NCBI RefSeq assembly: GCF_011075055.1 | Contig: NC_058137.1 | Location: forward strand, 1,488,001-1,552,000 | Reading direction: 5' to 3' | Length of the DNA stretch: 64,000 bases | Origin: Mangifera indica | Taxonomy: Eukaryota > Streptophyta > Magnoliopsida > Sapindales > Anacardiaceae | Part shown: positions 50,972 to 61,006 of the stretch, piece by piece | How positions within the stretch are numbered: the first letter of the stretch is position 1 | Layout: every line of letters starts with the position of its first letter | Made by a program: the position numbers and the translations under genes | The notes under the pieces: model-generated | Told to the model about the DNA's origin: nothing | Seen by the model: only the letters and a program-made list of their open reading frames with translations | The model's database searches: none

Positions 50972-53900
50972 ATGGGGGCAGGAAGGCAAACGCAGACTTT
51001 CACTGGAAATTCACCTTCTACAGATCCAACATATACCCATGCAGCTGCTAGAAATCTGGGAAAGCACCAGCTTGGTGGTGTTATATTTGGCTGCAAGAAT
51101 AACACCATCAAAGAATGTTTAACTAATCAACTGTTTGGTCAGTCATCTGCAATTTTGATTCATATTTTTTGTAAACATTTTGTTTTTTGTTTCATGAATT
51201 TGTTAGTCATTCAGACACCAGTGATAATGATTGGTAGGATTGCATAAAATTGGGAAGAATGAATAAATTATTTCTAATTGTTTTAATATTAATCATTTTT
51301 TGTGAAGATTTTATTTCCTATTTTTCATTAATAGAATGGTTCTTATTTTGCAAATGTCTTCTCTACAACTATCACTTTGCATACACACGTGGATCTTCCT
51401 TTCTTTAGCAGGATTTCTGCTTAAGATGAGAAAATGTTAGTTTGGTTTAAGAATATAATTCTATATGATATAATTTCGTTTTATTTTAATTTCCATTGGG
51501 CAGCATTGCAGAGGCTGCTTGCGTATCTGTTCTTAGATTGTCTCCAAAAGCTTATGGGATTTTGTATTACCTTTAATAGGTTTACCAGCTCACCACTTTA
51601 TTTATGTAAAGAACATTGACACTGGCCTACCACTTTTTCTATTCAACTACAGTGAAAGAAAACTTTATGGCATCTATGAAGCTGCCAGCCCTGGCAGAAT
51701 GAACATTGATCCGTATGGGTGGACTACTGATGGTTCTAAGAGAACCCTGTATCCTGCACAGGTATTATACTAGTTTGCTTATCTATTTTCTAGTTCTTTT
51801 TTAATATAAAAAGTTATATTTGAGACAGATAATTTATGATGAAGAGAAGACTGTAATGCCGGTATTATGTTGCTTTCCAAATTAAGGTTCAGATTTGTGT
51901 CAAATTGAAATGCCAACCTCTGCTTGAAGAACAGTTTAAACCAGTAATTAAAGACAATTACTACACTGATCATCATTTCTGGTTTGAGCTTGACCATTCT
52001 CAGGCAAGCAAGCTGATATCACTAGCATCTTTAACGGTTTCAACAAGCACTTGTTGTCCTTTCAAATCAGCAAGGCAGAGAAACATTTTCCAACCTCTTT
52101 CAACCACTGACAAGGAAGAGGAAGGTAACAGGTTTGAGCGGCTTGCTACAGAGCCTGACCTTACAAAGTACTTAGGCTGTATTTCAGATTCTGAAGATGC
52201 TGCTCCTGTTGGTGAAATGAATGGGGGGTGTAAATTGCTTCAGCCACTTCCTTTGGAGGTTGATCAATGTAATGATGTGACTAGGAAAATGGATTCTAGA
52301 GATGATGCTCCACTAAATGGAGACAACCAGCTATTGGAAGCTCATACAAATGTGAATATGGTGGAACAAGATGAGAAAGAGAATATACTCAAGAAACTGA
52401 AAGAATTGGCTTTTAACCGTAGAAGTGAAGACGTTCCTTTAACTGATTATGTAGATGAACCTGCTTTTACGAGGGACATGTGCCCGGGAAACAGGGTTTC
52501 TATTTGTGAAAAGATTAGCTCTGATGAGAAGAATGAAGAGAATAGTTGTTCCTCTTCTTATTGTCGGTCTGTCATAGCTAAGGTTGTTGAGGATATCCGT
52601 CCTCTATTTTATTTCACTTAAGATTCAAAAGAGTTTCTTGCTTTGGCCTTAGTAACATTGCTTTATGCTCTAAGTAGTTGATTCAAGAGGTGGAAGAGCT
52701 TAAAGAATTTAAAGCAGAACAAACTCTAAAGATGAGATATTTGGAGCAGAAGCTGGTAACGTTATGCCATTCCTGTGATATTGAACTCTGCTATTTCCAA
52801 TAGTTGTCTTATCTTCCCTGGGTGAATAATTAAACAAACTATGTGAAGATTGCTATGTTCAAACATAGCAATTTAGTCATTATCGGAGGCTGAATTCTTT
52901 TTTGATTAATTATATATATTCTATGGACTAAGGACTAATGATAAATTGAATTGAATTACAATGGAAATAGAAGTAGAATTATCGAAATCACTGGTGCTTT
53001 ATAAGGCTGAATAGGAAAAGCATTAGTGACAATTGTTCGAGCAGTTGATGTTTTTTCTCTCTCTTATCATAAAAACATCAAAAGCTTGTAGATTTAAAGT
53101 ATAATTTACTAGTTGAGAGCTTTGTTCAGTTGGTGAAGTACCCATACTACAAAGGTAAGAGTGGCAATTGTCTTGTTATAATCAAATTCATATGTATAGC
53201 ACTACTAATAAATTGAAGAGACTACTATTCCTTCATTGAATTCACTAATTCCTTCCCCCTCCCCTCTTCCCTCTTTGTTAATGGGTATGATGTTTATGTT
53301 TATTGAAATTACTTTTGTTGTGTACCTATAATTATTGATGGAAAATGGTGCTTCCTTAAATTTGTATATTTCGTTTGGCCACTTGATGTAATAAACATAG
53401 ACCTTCGACCTCGACTCTTCTAGGTTGAGGCAGAAACTGAAATCCAGCAGTTGAAAATTCATCGTATGGTGGTGCATTCTGGGTCTAATCCTCCCATTGA
53501 ACTAAGTGATAAAGAGGCCATAGAGTCCTTAGAAGATTTTTGTGTTAATCCTACTGAGTCAATATATCTATTGGGTGGATATGATGGAGAATCATGGTTA
53601 TCAACGTTGGATTCATACGTTCCATTGCGAGGTGTGATTAAATCTTTACATCCAATGAACTTCGTTCGTTCATTTGCTTCAGTTGCATTGTTGAATGGTG
53701 AGGTTTATGTCTTTGGTGGTGGGGATGGATGCACGTGGTACAATACAGGTATTATGCTCTTAATAAATTCTTTAAAGTATTAGCCTTTTTAATGTATTTA
53801 TATCTAATATCTCATACTATTTGTCAAGTTGAATCATACAGCCCAGGTAATGATGAATGGACCCTGTGCCCTTCCTTGAATCAGGCAAAGGGTGGCTTAA

Positions 53901-56778
53901 GTGGAGTTGCTTTTGATAACAAAATATATGCAATTGGTGGTGGGAATGGTGTTGAATGCTTTTCAGATGTTGAAATGTTTGATTTGAAGCTTGGACGATG
54001 GATTGGTATGTTGTCACTGCAACAGAAGGTACACTTATTCACCTACAATGAATCAATTTCAGGAATGCATTTCATTGTTTAGTATTTAACAAAGGATGGA
54101 AAATTAAGTTTACTTGTGAGAACAACACTTGATAGCTATGTGTGAATTGAAAAATATTGAAGCTTATATCGTTTGAGTTTTGCTTTGAATTTGTCAGGTA
54201 TCTAGCCAAATTTTCACCCAAAACAATGAACAAACCAACAAATAAAGAAAACAAAAATCATTTTAATGATAAAAAGGCATTTACAGAGATAGATCAGAAA
54301 ATTCGAAGAGTCAGGGTCTTCTATTTCCAACCATTCAAGGCAATGAAGAGCTCTCGTCAAACACAAGGTTGTTTACAACCCGAAGATTTTTCAAAATTCC
54401 CTAATTCTTCTTCCCCTTATCCTAACATTTTGTTAGGTCTACAACCGCAATTTCACCTATAACAGCAAACAAACTAACAAATACAGAAAACAAAAATCAT
54501 TTTATTGATAAAAGGGTAGTTACATAGATAAATCAGACAATTTGAGGAGTCGAGTACTCATATTTCTGCTTATTCGAGGCACCAGAGACTGCTCAATCAG
54601 CCTTAAAACTACTTATAACCCTAAGGTTGCCCAAAATTCCCTAATTCTTCTTCCTTCCTTCTTGAAACTCCCAACTACTCCTCTATATTATAAAATCAAA
54701 CCTCTACAAATAGGACTAGTGTCTCCCTATCTTAACATTACCTACCCCTTTGAAAACTATTTTGTCCTAAAGTTGGGAAAATATGCAAATTTTTTTGGAT
54801 ATATTTTTTTGTTTTAGGAAAATTTTTCTTCCCTTTCCTTTTTTTTTTCTTTTAAATGCAACTATCCTAACACACTATGACTTATGATGCAACTACTTTC
54901 TAGATTTACGCAATATGTTATTTTATATTTCAGAAATTTGGAAGAACTAATGGAAAATATGAACCAGAATGACAATAAACAACTGCCTCTTTCAATTTAA
55001 ATCTTCTACCTAGATTGATTCTTATATATTTCATTTGATTTCTAGATGTTGGCACAATGATAACGGAAATGTTTCCTGATGATCTTGAATTCATTGCTTA
55101 TTTGACATCGTGCAATTAAGTTTCCTTAAAATAAAGGCATTTTGTTTCATCATGGACAACTTGTCACAATTGTTACTTTGGTTGATTATTGTTACCTCTT
55201 TTGAATTATTTGGTGTTGATGAATATTGAAGTTTTTTGAGTGGTTAACTTATCTCTTTAATCATGTTTTTTCTCATGTACCATGAGTGCATTGGTCCTTC
55301 CTAGTTAGCCCTTCCCAGAACATGCTTTTTAGAATTTTATTATAACATTTAGTATCAACACCGATATGTGTGATTTTATTTTTTAACGAGCAGACTAAGG
55401 ATACTGATTTATTTTTTGCTTTTCATCAAGATCAGCATCTATCATGTTATCATTTAATACAAGGTTTAAAGATACTTTATATCGTGAGATGTATGTCATT
55501 TACATGATATAAATATTTACAATATGTGTGATGTGGTAGCAAGACAATGCTAATTGTAATAGTATAAATGAAGTACCAATTTCAGATGTTTCTTATTTTC
55601 TTGAGGCATGTGGCCTGCAGTGTGCCACCTTGTAAAACATGCATTTTGTATAAGTTGATTAAGAATTGATCCATGAATGCCCTTCAACTGTTCTCCAGCG
55701 ATTTTCTCTTGCTGCTGCGGAAATTGATCGTGTGCTTTATGCTACTGGCGGATTTAATGGGAAGGAATATCTGAAGTAAGACACATACCCTTTATTTTTC
55801 CTGTTTGTGTACACACTCAAAATATATGTGTATTGCTATATCAGCAGGAAATATTCCAAATTCTGAACTTAATAATTAAGGCTTTTAATCATTTGTTTGA
55901 CATTTTGTTGACTTGAGATGCACATGATTTATATATATGGAGATCTTTACATTGCTTCGCTACTAAGATTTAGCCTGTAACAAGATTCAAATGAATCTTC
56001 TTGTAAGAAACTAAAGAATAGAAGCTAAATCAAAGCTCAGTTAATGTAATTAATTTTTCTGGCATCCTTTTCTGATAAGTTGCCTGACATTTTTGTACAT
56101 GTCAGTTCTGCAGAAAAATTTGACCACAGAATGCGGTATTGGGAACCAATTGCAAGCATGAACTCAAAGAGAGCCTGCCACTCAGTGGTTGTTTTGAATG
56201 GAAAACTGTAAGTCATTTTATTCCTCTTGTTTTGTAGTATTTTGGTACTTGTTGATGGCCCAGCTCTCAGCTGTCCTATTTTGATTAACATTGTCCAGTG
56301 TAAACCTCTGCAAGTCTACTCATAAATGCTTGTGTATTGCAAAAGACAGCGTGTGTATTCCCCAGAGATAAATATCATCATTGTCAGGTATCAGATTAAC
56401 ACGGGGATTTTGTGTTGTAGATAAGCACTTGGTGGTTACGATGGCAGTGCGATGGTTTCAAGTGTTGAAATTTATGATTCACGTATGGACTCATGGATAT
56501 CTGTGGACCCGATGAAGGAGGCAAGAGGATATTCTGCTGCTGTTGTTTTGAAAGAGTCTATATACGCCATTGCAGGAGTGGCTGAAGGCCACAGAATATT
56601 GGATACGGTATCTTATCTTTTGCCATGTCTTATGCCGTTTTTAGATAGCTGCAACGATCTTACTGTTTGTGTCTTGCTGATTATGACATAACAGGTTGAA
56701 TGTTACAAAGAGGGACGGGGCTGGGAAGTAATTAATGTAATTGGGAAGAGGAGTTTCATGTCAGCTTTTACCTTGTAG
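50972..56778 (+). CDS. DCD-domain kelch-repeat protein with a premature stop
   Basis: Ten exons: 50972-51137, 51580-51761, 51887-52582, 52678-52755, 53424-53748, 53829-54028, 55699-55775, 56106-56207, 56421-56607 and 56695-56778. A DCD domain (about residues 28-160: LGKHQLGGVIFGCKNNTI, NYSERKLYGIYEA, NIDPYGWTTDGSKRTLYPAQV, HHFWFELDHSQ) is followed by an acidic linker, a coiled coil (EEVEELKEF-like, about 350-385) and kelch blades (YLLGGYDGESW, VYVFGGGDGC, IYAIGGGNGVE, LYATGGFNGKEYL). DCD proteins act in stress and cell-death signalling; kelch propellers bind partners. The codon bridging the 56207/56421 junction is followed at once by TAA (56422-56424) where the family has Tyr. Translation would end at residue 609, losing the last blades of an otherwise intact 698-codon frame. 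Arabidopsis has the same architecture near FBL3 and PP2C as I recall. Confidence 0.9.
54192..54427 (-). mobile_element. Truncated LTR in intron 6 of the DCD-kelch gene
   Basis: Read on the minus strand it begins TGTTAGGATAAGGGG and ends CCTGACA. It shares ordered text with the neighbouring LTR: CAAAATTCCCTAATTCTTCT, AAAACAAAAATCATTTTA and AATTTTCACC/AATTTCACC. It is about 200 bp shorter because the part after the 'TTCTTCTTCC' block is missing. No internal retrotransposon domain is attached. Confidence 0.7.
54431..54872 (-). mobile_element. LTR (about 442 bp) in intron 6 of the DCD-kelch gene
   Basis: Bounded by TGTTAGG (54431) and CCTAACA (ending 54872), the inverted TG...CA ends of an LTR. 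On the minus strand it carries an AATAAAATGATTTTTG stretch typical of the LTR polyadenylation region. It lies only three bases from a second, shorter copy. No gag or pol is present, and no clear target-site duplication was found. Confidence 0.7.
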
Positions 56779-57548
56779 TCACACAGGAGAACTCTTTTTT
56801 TTGTTTTTTTTTTAATTCTCAATATTAGTTTTGAAGCCTATCGGGCAGAGGCTTATCTCTGTCACATCTTTTATGGGATGAGAGCAAGGTGTAGATAATA
56901 AGAAAACTTAATCATTTTGTACAGCCAGATAATTCAGTCGTCTGAAAATCTCCACGTTTTTCAGATGGTTGAAGGGATTGTGAGACTAAGCCAAGGTTTA
57001 GAAGGAATTCAATGTAGATCCTTTTAATTTTTGTTTTGAATTTTGGAAACTGTATATAAGGTGATCAAATTGTCAATTTTTATGGCAATTATTATAAAAT
57101 CCAAAGATGTCATCTTATGACATTAAGATGACGATGATACTTGTCACAACTCCTATATTTTGTCAATAATTAATTTTCGAAAATCATTAAACTAAAATGA
57201 GTCACATAGATACGAGGCATTAGTGGTGATGGATGAATTATGATGACAATTGTTGAAAGAAAAAAAATCACAGCTGCAACACAGGACCAACTTCAATTGG
57301 CTCAATTTCCACCTGTAAATATGGGAGGACGCAGAGTAGATGGGATTATTATGGTTGATACCATTTTTATTCTTATCATCGATCACATCATTCAAATATA
57401 TATATATAAAAGGATAATAAATTGAATTATAATATTACTGATTTTTTAAGAAGAACAGATATTCTAACTTCTGAGGTCTCTTGTGGCCGTCCTTGTCCCT
57501 GGAATGCTAATTTTTTTAATCTATTTGTAGTAACAAAAATTTCAAAAT
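56779..57548. other. DCD-kelch 3' UTR and spacer to the tRNA
   Basis: No further gene was recognised. The first 250 bases or so are probably 3' UTR. Short ORFs at 57192-57425 show no family signal. Confidence 0.5.
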
Positions 57549-57620
57549 GTCGTTGTAGTATAGTGGTAAGTATCCCTGCCTGTCACGCAGGAGACCCGGG
57601 TTCGATCCCCGGCAACGGCG
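57549..57620 (+). tRNA. tRNA-Asp (anticodon GTC)
   Basis: The 72 bases fold as a cloverleaf. The acceptor arm GTCGTTG pairs with CAACGGC, with G as discriminator. The A-box is TAGTATAGTGGTAAGTAT. The anticodon arm CCTGC/GCAGG holds loop CTGTCAC with GTC at 57582-57584. The T arm CCGGG/CCCGG holds the B-box GGTTCGATCCC. No intron. The CCA end is not encoded, as normal for plant nuclear genes. A T-run follows about 17 bases downstream, a usual RNA polymerase III stop. Confidence 0.97.
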
Positions 57621-57999
57621 AGTTTATGTCTGTCTTTTTTTAATCTGCTTTAATCAATCCAAGGAGATGGAGTTCTAGAGACTGGAGAGAGGGTGGATAG
57701 TTAGTTGGACAAATAGTGAGCTTCTGTGCTTATCCATGGCCTAATGTGAAGGCAACATTTGGAAAAATATTAAAAGTGATCATACTTACGTATGCGGTTA
57801 CATAATGCCCTTTTGTATTTTTCCTTAAGCAAAGTGCTGCAACTCTAATGTTCTAGTGCAAGCTCCATTTTCAGAAGTGGACAATAAGTGCAAGCACTCT
57901 CAGAGCTCATGTGCCAGTATAAAAACTCCCTACTGGGATATGGCTTGTGCATTCTGGGATTGTAGTTTGTCAAGTATTTGTGCTTTGTGACTTACAAGG
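57621..57999 (+). promoter_or_regulatory. LTP upstream region with TATA box
   Basis: The region between the tRNA and the lipid-transfer protein gene contains no ORF of note. A clear TATA box, TATAAAAA, starts at 57918, 82 bases before the ATG, so transcription should start near 57945-57955. Confidence 0.7.
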
Positions 58000-58431
58000 A
58001 TGGCGGTGTCGGTGAAATTCATCTGCCTGCTAGGACTGCTTGTAGTTATACTCAACATTGCTGGCCTTGATGCAGCTGGAGAATGCGGAAAGTCATCTCC
58101 AGATGATGAGGCAATGATGCTAGCTCCTTGTGCAATGGCAGCGCAAGACGAGAAAGCTCCGGTTTCAGACAGTTGCTGTGCCGAGGTGAAGAAAATTGGC
58201 CAGAACCCAAGCTGTCTCTGTGCTGTCTTGCTTTCTAACACTGCCAAGGCATCAGGAATTAAGCCCCAGATAGCCATTACCATCCCCAAGCGCTGCAACA
58301 TTGAAAATCGTCCTGTGGGTTTCAAGTGTGGACGTAAGTACATAGAATTAAAAATGTCGTTTTGTTTTTCGCCTCATTGCTTGACCCCTAATACCGTAAT
58401 TATTGGCTTTGCAGCTTACACACTTCCTTGA
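58000..58431 (+). CDS. Non-specific lipid-transfer protein (8-Cys type)
   Basis: Exons 58000-58333 and 58415-58431 give 116 residues. A signal peptide (about 1-25: FICLLGLLVVILNIAG, cut near DAAG) directs secretion to the apoplast. The mature part has the eight-cysteine pattern C-x-C-x-CC-x-CXC-x-C-x-C: AGEC, LAPC, DSCC, SCLC, KRC and FKC. Four disulfides are expected around a lipid-binding cavity. The end GFKCGPYTLP and the AGECGKSSPDDEAMMLAPC start place it with the At5g05960/At3g53980-like group rather than the classical LTP1/LTP2. The short second exon after Cys8 is typical of this group. A polyadenylation signal AATAAA lies at 58512-58517. Roles in cuticle, seed or defence are family inferences. 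Confidence 0.93.
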   Translation: MAVSVKFICLLGLLVVILNIAGLDAAGECGKSSPDDEAMMLAPCAMAAQDEKAPVSDSCCAEVKKIGQNPSCLCAVLLSNTAKASGIKPQIAITIPKRCNIENRPVGFKCGRKYIELKMSFCFSPHCLTPNTVIIGFAAYTLP

Positions 58432-59603
58432 TGAGATAACTAGTCGGCCATGGAATCGGATGGTGAGAGTACTTAAATGCTGGAAGCAACTCCGTTGCTT
58501 CATCTTGTAGCAATAAAGGCTTAAAGATTGTAATTCGCCATCATCTGAATAATAAAGTATATTATCCATATTATCCATCTTATTTTTCCCCATTGATTGT
58601 CAGTTGATAAACCCAGTTGAAGAAGTTTGTTTCAAAATGAATGAGATTTTCTCAAGAAACCTTTACAAAAGTTTGTGTCAGAATTGTATGGTTCTTGGAG
58701 ACAATACTCATCCTGGAACATCAGAATCAGAATCAACTTTGATAAAGAAGTGTTCCATCAAAATAACATATATGGATAAAGACTGCTTTAATTGGTGGGT
58801 CATATTCCTGAGAATTGAGATCTTAGACTGAGATAAGAACTAGAAAAAGACTGTTTTAGTTGGCTGGATTGCTAGATATTGTGCTTGCTGGGCCACATCC
58901 CACTCAACACTCCTTTAGCTGTCATAGTGCGTGGCATCTCCAGGATGTCTTAGACATAACGTGTGGACTTGGAAACTTCCAGGGATTTTATTCTGAAAGT
59001 TTGAAGGCATCTTGTAGATGACTATGAATGTTGAGAAATTTTCGGACGGTGGCCATAATCTAAGGAAAACCAGAATCAAAACCAGAACGGATTCCACATA
59101 AAGCTTAAACATAAAACGGAAATCGGGAAACCAGGCAGAAAGTTCAACAACAAATAAAGAAACTTAATACAATCTCTTATTCAAAGATCCCATCACTCTA
59201 CTGTCATGGGGTAGTTGTAAATTATTAAGCCTAAACCAAGCATCCTTTACATTAAAAACATCAAGTTCACATAATTTACAGTAAAAAGGGGAAATTGGCG
59301 GTAAAGGAGTTCATATAACTCTGTGGCTATTACGCAATGTCGCTACACAGCTGGAGGAAGCAATAACGATCAGCTCAGCAACGATCTGAGAGCTATTATC
59401 TATCTTCCATATAATAAGATGAGGTAGATTAAACTGCTACTCTGTATTCTTATGTACCTGCTGGAAGGCATATAGTCAAAAGTAAGCAATCCAAACTAAA
59501 TCAATAAAGGTTGACCGCAGACAGTCATGGCATCCAAAGTAGTGAATTTTGTAGAATGTATGATACCTTATTGGTAAGCATGTAAGCATTGGCAAGTCAA
59601 CTC
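58432..59603. other. Convergent 3' region between LTP and SIS-like genes
   Basis: It holds the LTP 3' UTR (to about 58570) and the 3' UTR of the minus-strand gene at the right. A 75-codon ORF at 58604-58831 and a 65-codon minus ORF at 58915-59112 have no family signal. Confidence 0.5.
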
Positions 59604-61006
59604 TTAATAATAGAGAGATCCTGCAAAGGAAAAATTACAAGGTATCAGTCCAGTGAAATTAAATCCATGATTCACCAGTCAAACACCTAAGACATGATCA
59701 TAGTACAATACCTTGCCACCAATTTCCTCTGGAAGCACTTCCCGAATCATCTTCTCCATCTTTTTTTAACTGATAATAATTCAAAAAATAAACAATAAAC
59801 ATGGGGAAATTTTCTCAATAAGGACATAGACATTCTTCATTCAGTCAACCAAACGTTACGGATTATCCAATACCTAAACCCTCGGATTGAGGGTGAAATT
59901 ATATCTCCACGTTTTGACTTTTGTCTCCTACTTGATTGTGTTATCCATGAAAAGTATTCATAACCTAATATTCTGTATATAAAACATACCACTACAAGAA
60001 AGTTGATCTTTGATTTTATCGTACAATGGTTTATGGTTGGTATAATACCCAATATGTACTCACCACAGAGTTAATTCCAGGGCCCTGAGAATTCTGCGGC
60101 TGAGAATAGATGTCTTGGCCACCATAATAGATTGAAGAACTCAGATGACAGGGCTGTACTCTTTGTTCCTGATACAAGGAACTGAAGTCCTTATTTGGTG
60201 TGCCTTCACTCTCAGTTGCACTACTTTTAGAGGCATCACCTGATAAAAAATGCAGGGCTGGCTTAGGAGACAAGTTTCAGAGATGATTTCAAGAAATAAA
60301 GTCCTAAATATTAATAGAAACAGAAAAAAAAACAACAATTTGAGTTCAAATAATCAAGCCAAACTCTCTCTTCAGGATTTTGTAAATTCTGCCTGCAAAT
60401 TTCAAATAACCAGAGAATGCTAAACAATCTTCAGCAGAATTAGGCATCCCCTTATCACAACAGACTCTCTTGCCTGGAAAGGATTATCATTTGAGTGCAC
60501 CTAGTGTCCTAAGGAATAAGAATGTGTACCAGGAACTCCAGGTTTGTTGTTCCAGGGCTCATGCTTTTTCTCCATTGATTCAGAACGCAGAGACTCCCTT
60601 CCTAATACCTAAATTAACAACACAAACTTAATCTAAGAATAAACGCATCAAAAAAACAACTCAAAAACATCTAAAACTTCTACCACATGGCAGCATCAAA
60701 AGGCGATACAGAACTTTTAAGTTTTAATCATAGAAATATCTCAAATTCCTTCATTTTTGTATGCACTCCATTAAAAAATTAAACTTCCATGATATTCAAA
60801 TTTGATTTCTCGAAACTAAGAAATCCCAGAAGCATAATCCGATACAAAAACCGAATAATGAAATGGGTAATTGAAACGAAGAATACCTTAGGAGGAGATG
60901 AAAAGATGGAGCCAAAAATTCTCGAAGAAGAAGAGTCCTTGGAACCGAACAACTCATTTGTAAATGAATAAGAAGAAGAAGAAGCAGTTGGCTTTCGTCC
61001 TTCCAT
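59604..61006 (-). CDS. SIS-like serine-rich protein (plant-specific)
   Basis: Minus-strand exons 61006-60887, 60608-60530, 60239-60064, 59769-59712 and 59620-59604 join in phase to 149 residues. Landmarks are an N-terminal Ser-rich block (MEGRKPTASSSSYSF), ELFGSKDSSSS and IFGSIFSSPPKVLGRES. The most conserved core is SLYQEQRVQPCHLSSSIYYG GQDIY, here within residues about 90-115, and the end is SGSASRGNWWQGSLYY. This matches a small plant-only family that includes Arabidopsis SIS (salt-induced serine-rich, about At5g02020). No membrane segment or known catalytic site is present. The biochemical role is unknown; salt tolerance has been reported for SIS. The ATG chosen gives the family's MEGRK start, although the frame is open further upstream. 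Confidence 0.9.

Noticed and set aside
53101..53165. tRNA-like A-box TTCAGTTGGTGAAGTAC in a DCD-kelch intron
   Set aside because: No paired stems and no GGTTCGA-type B-box.
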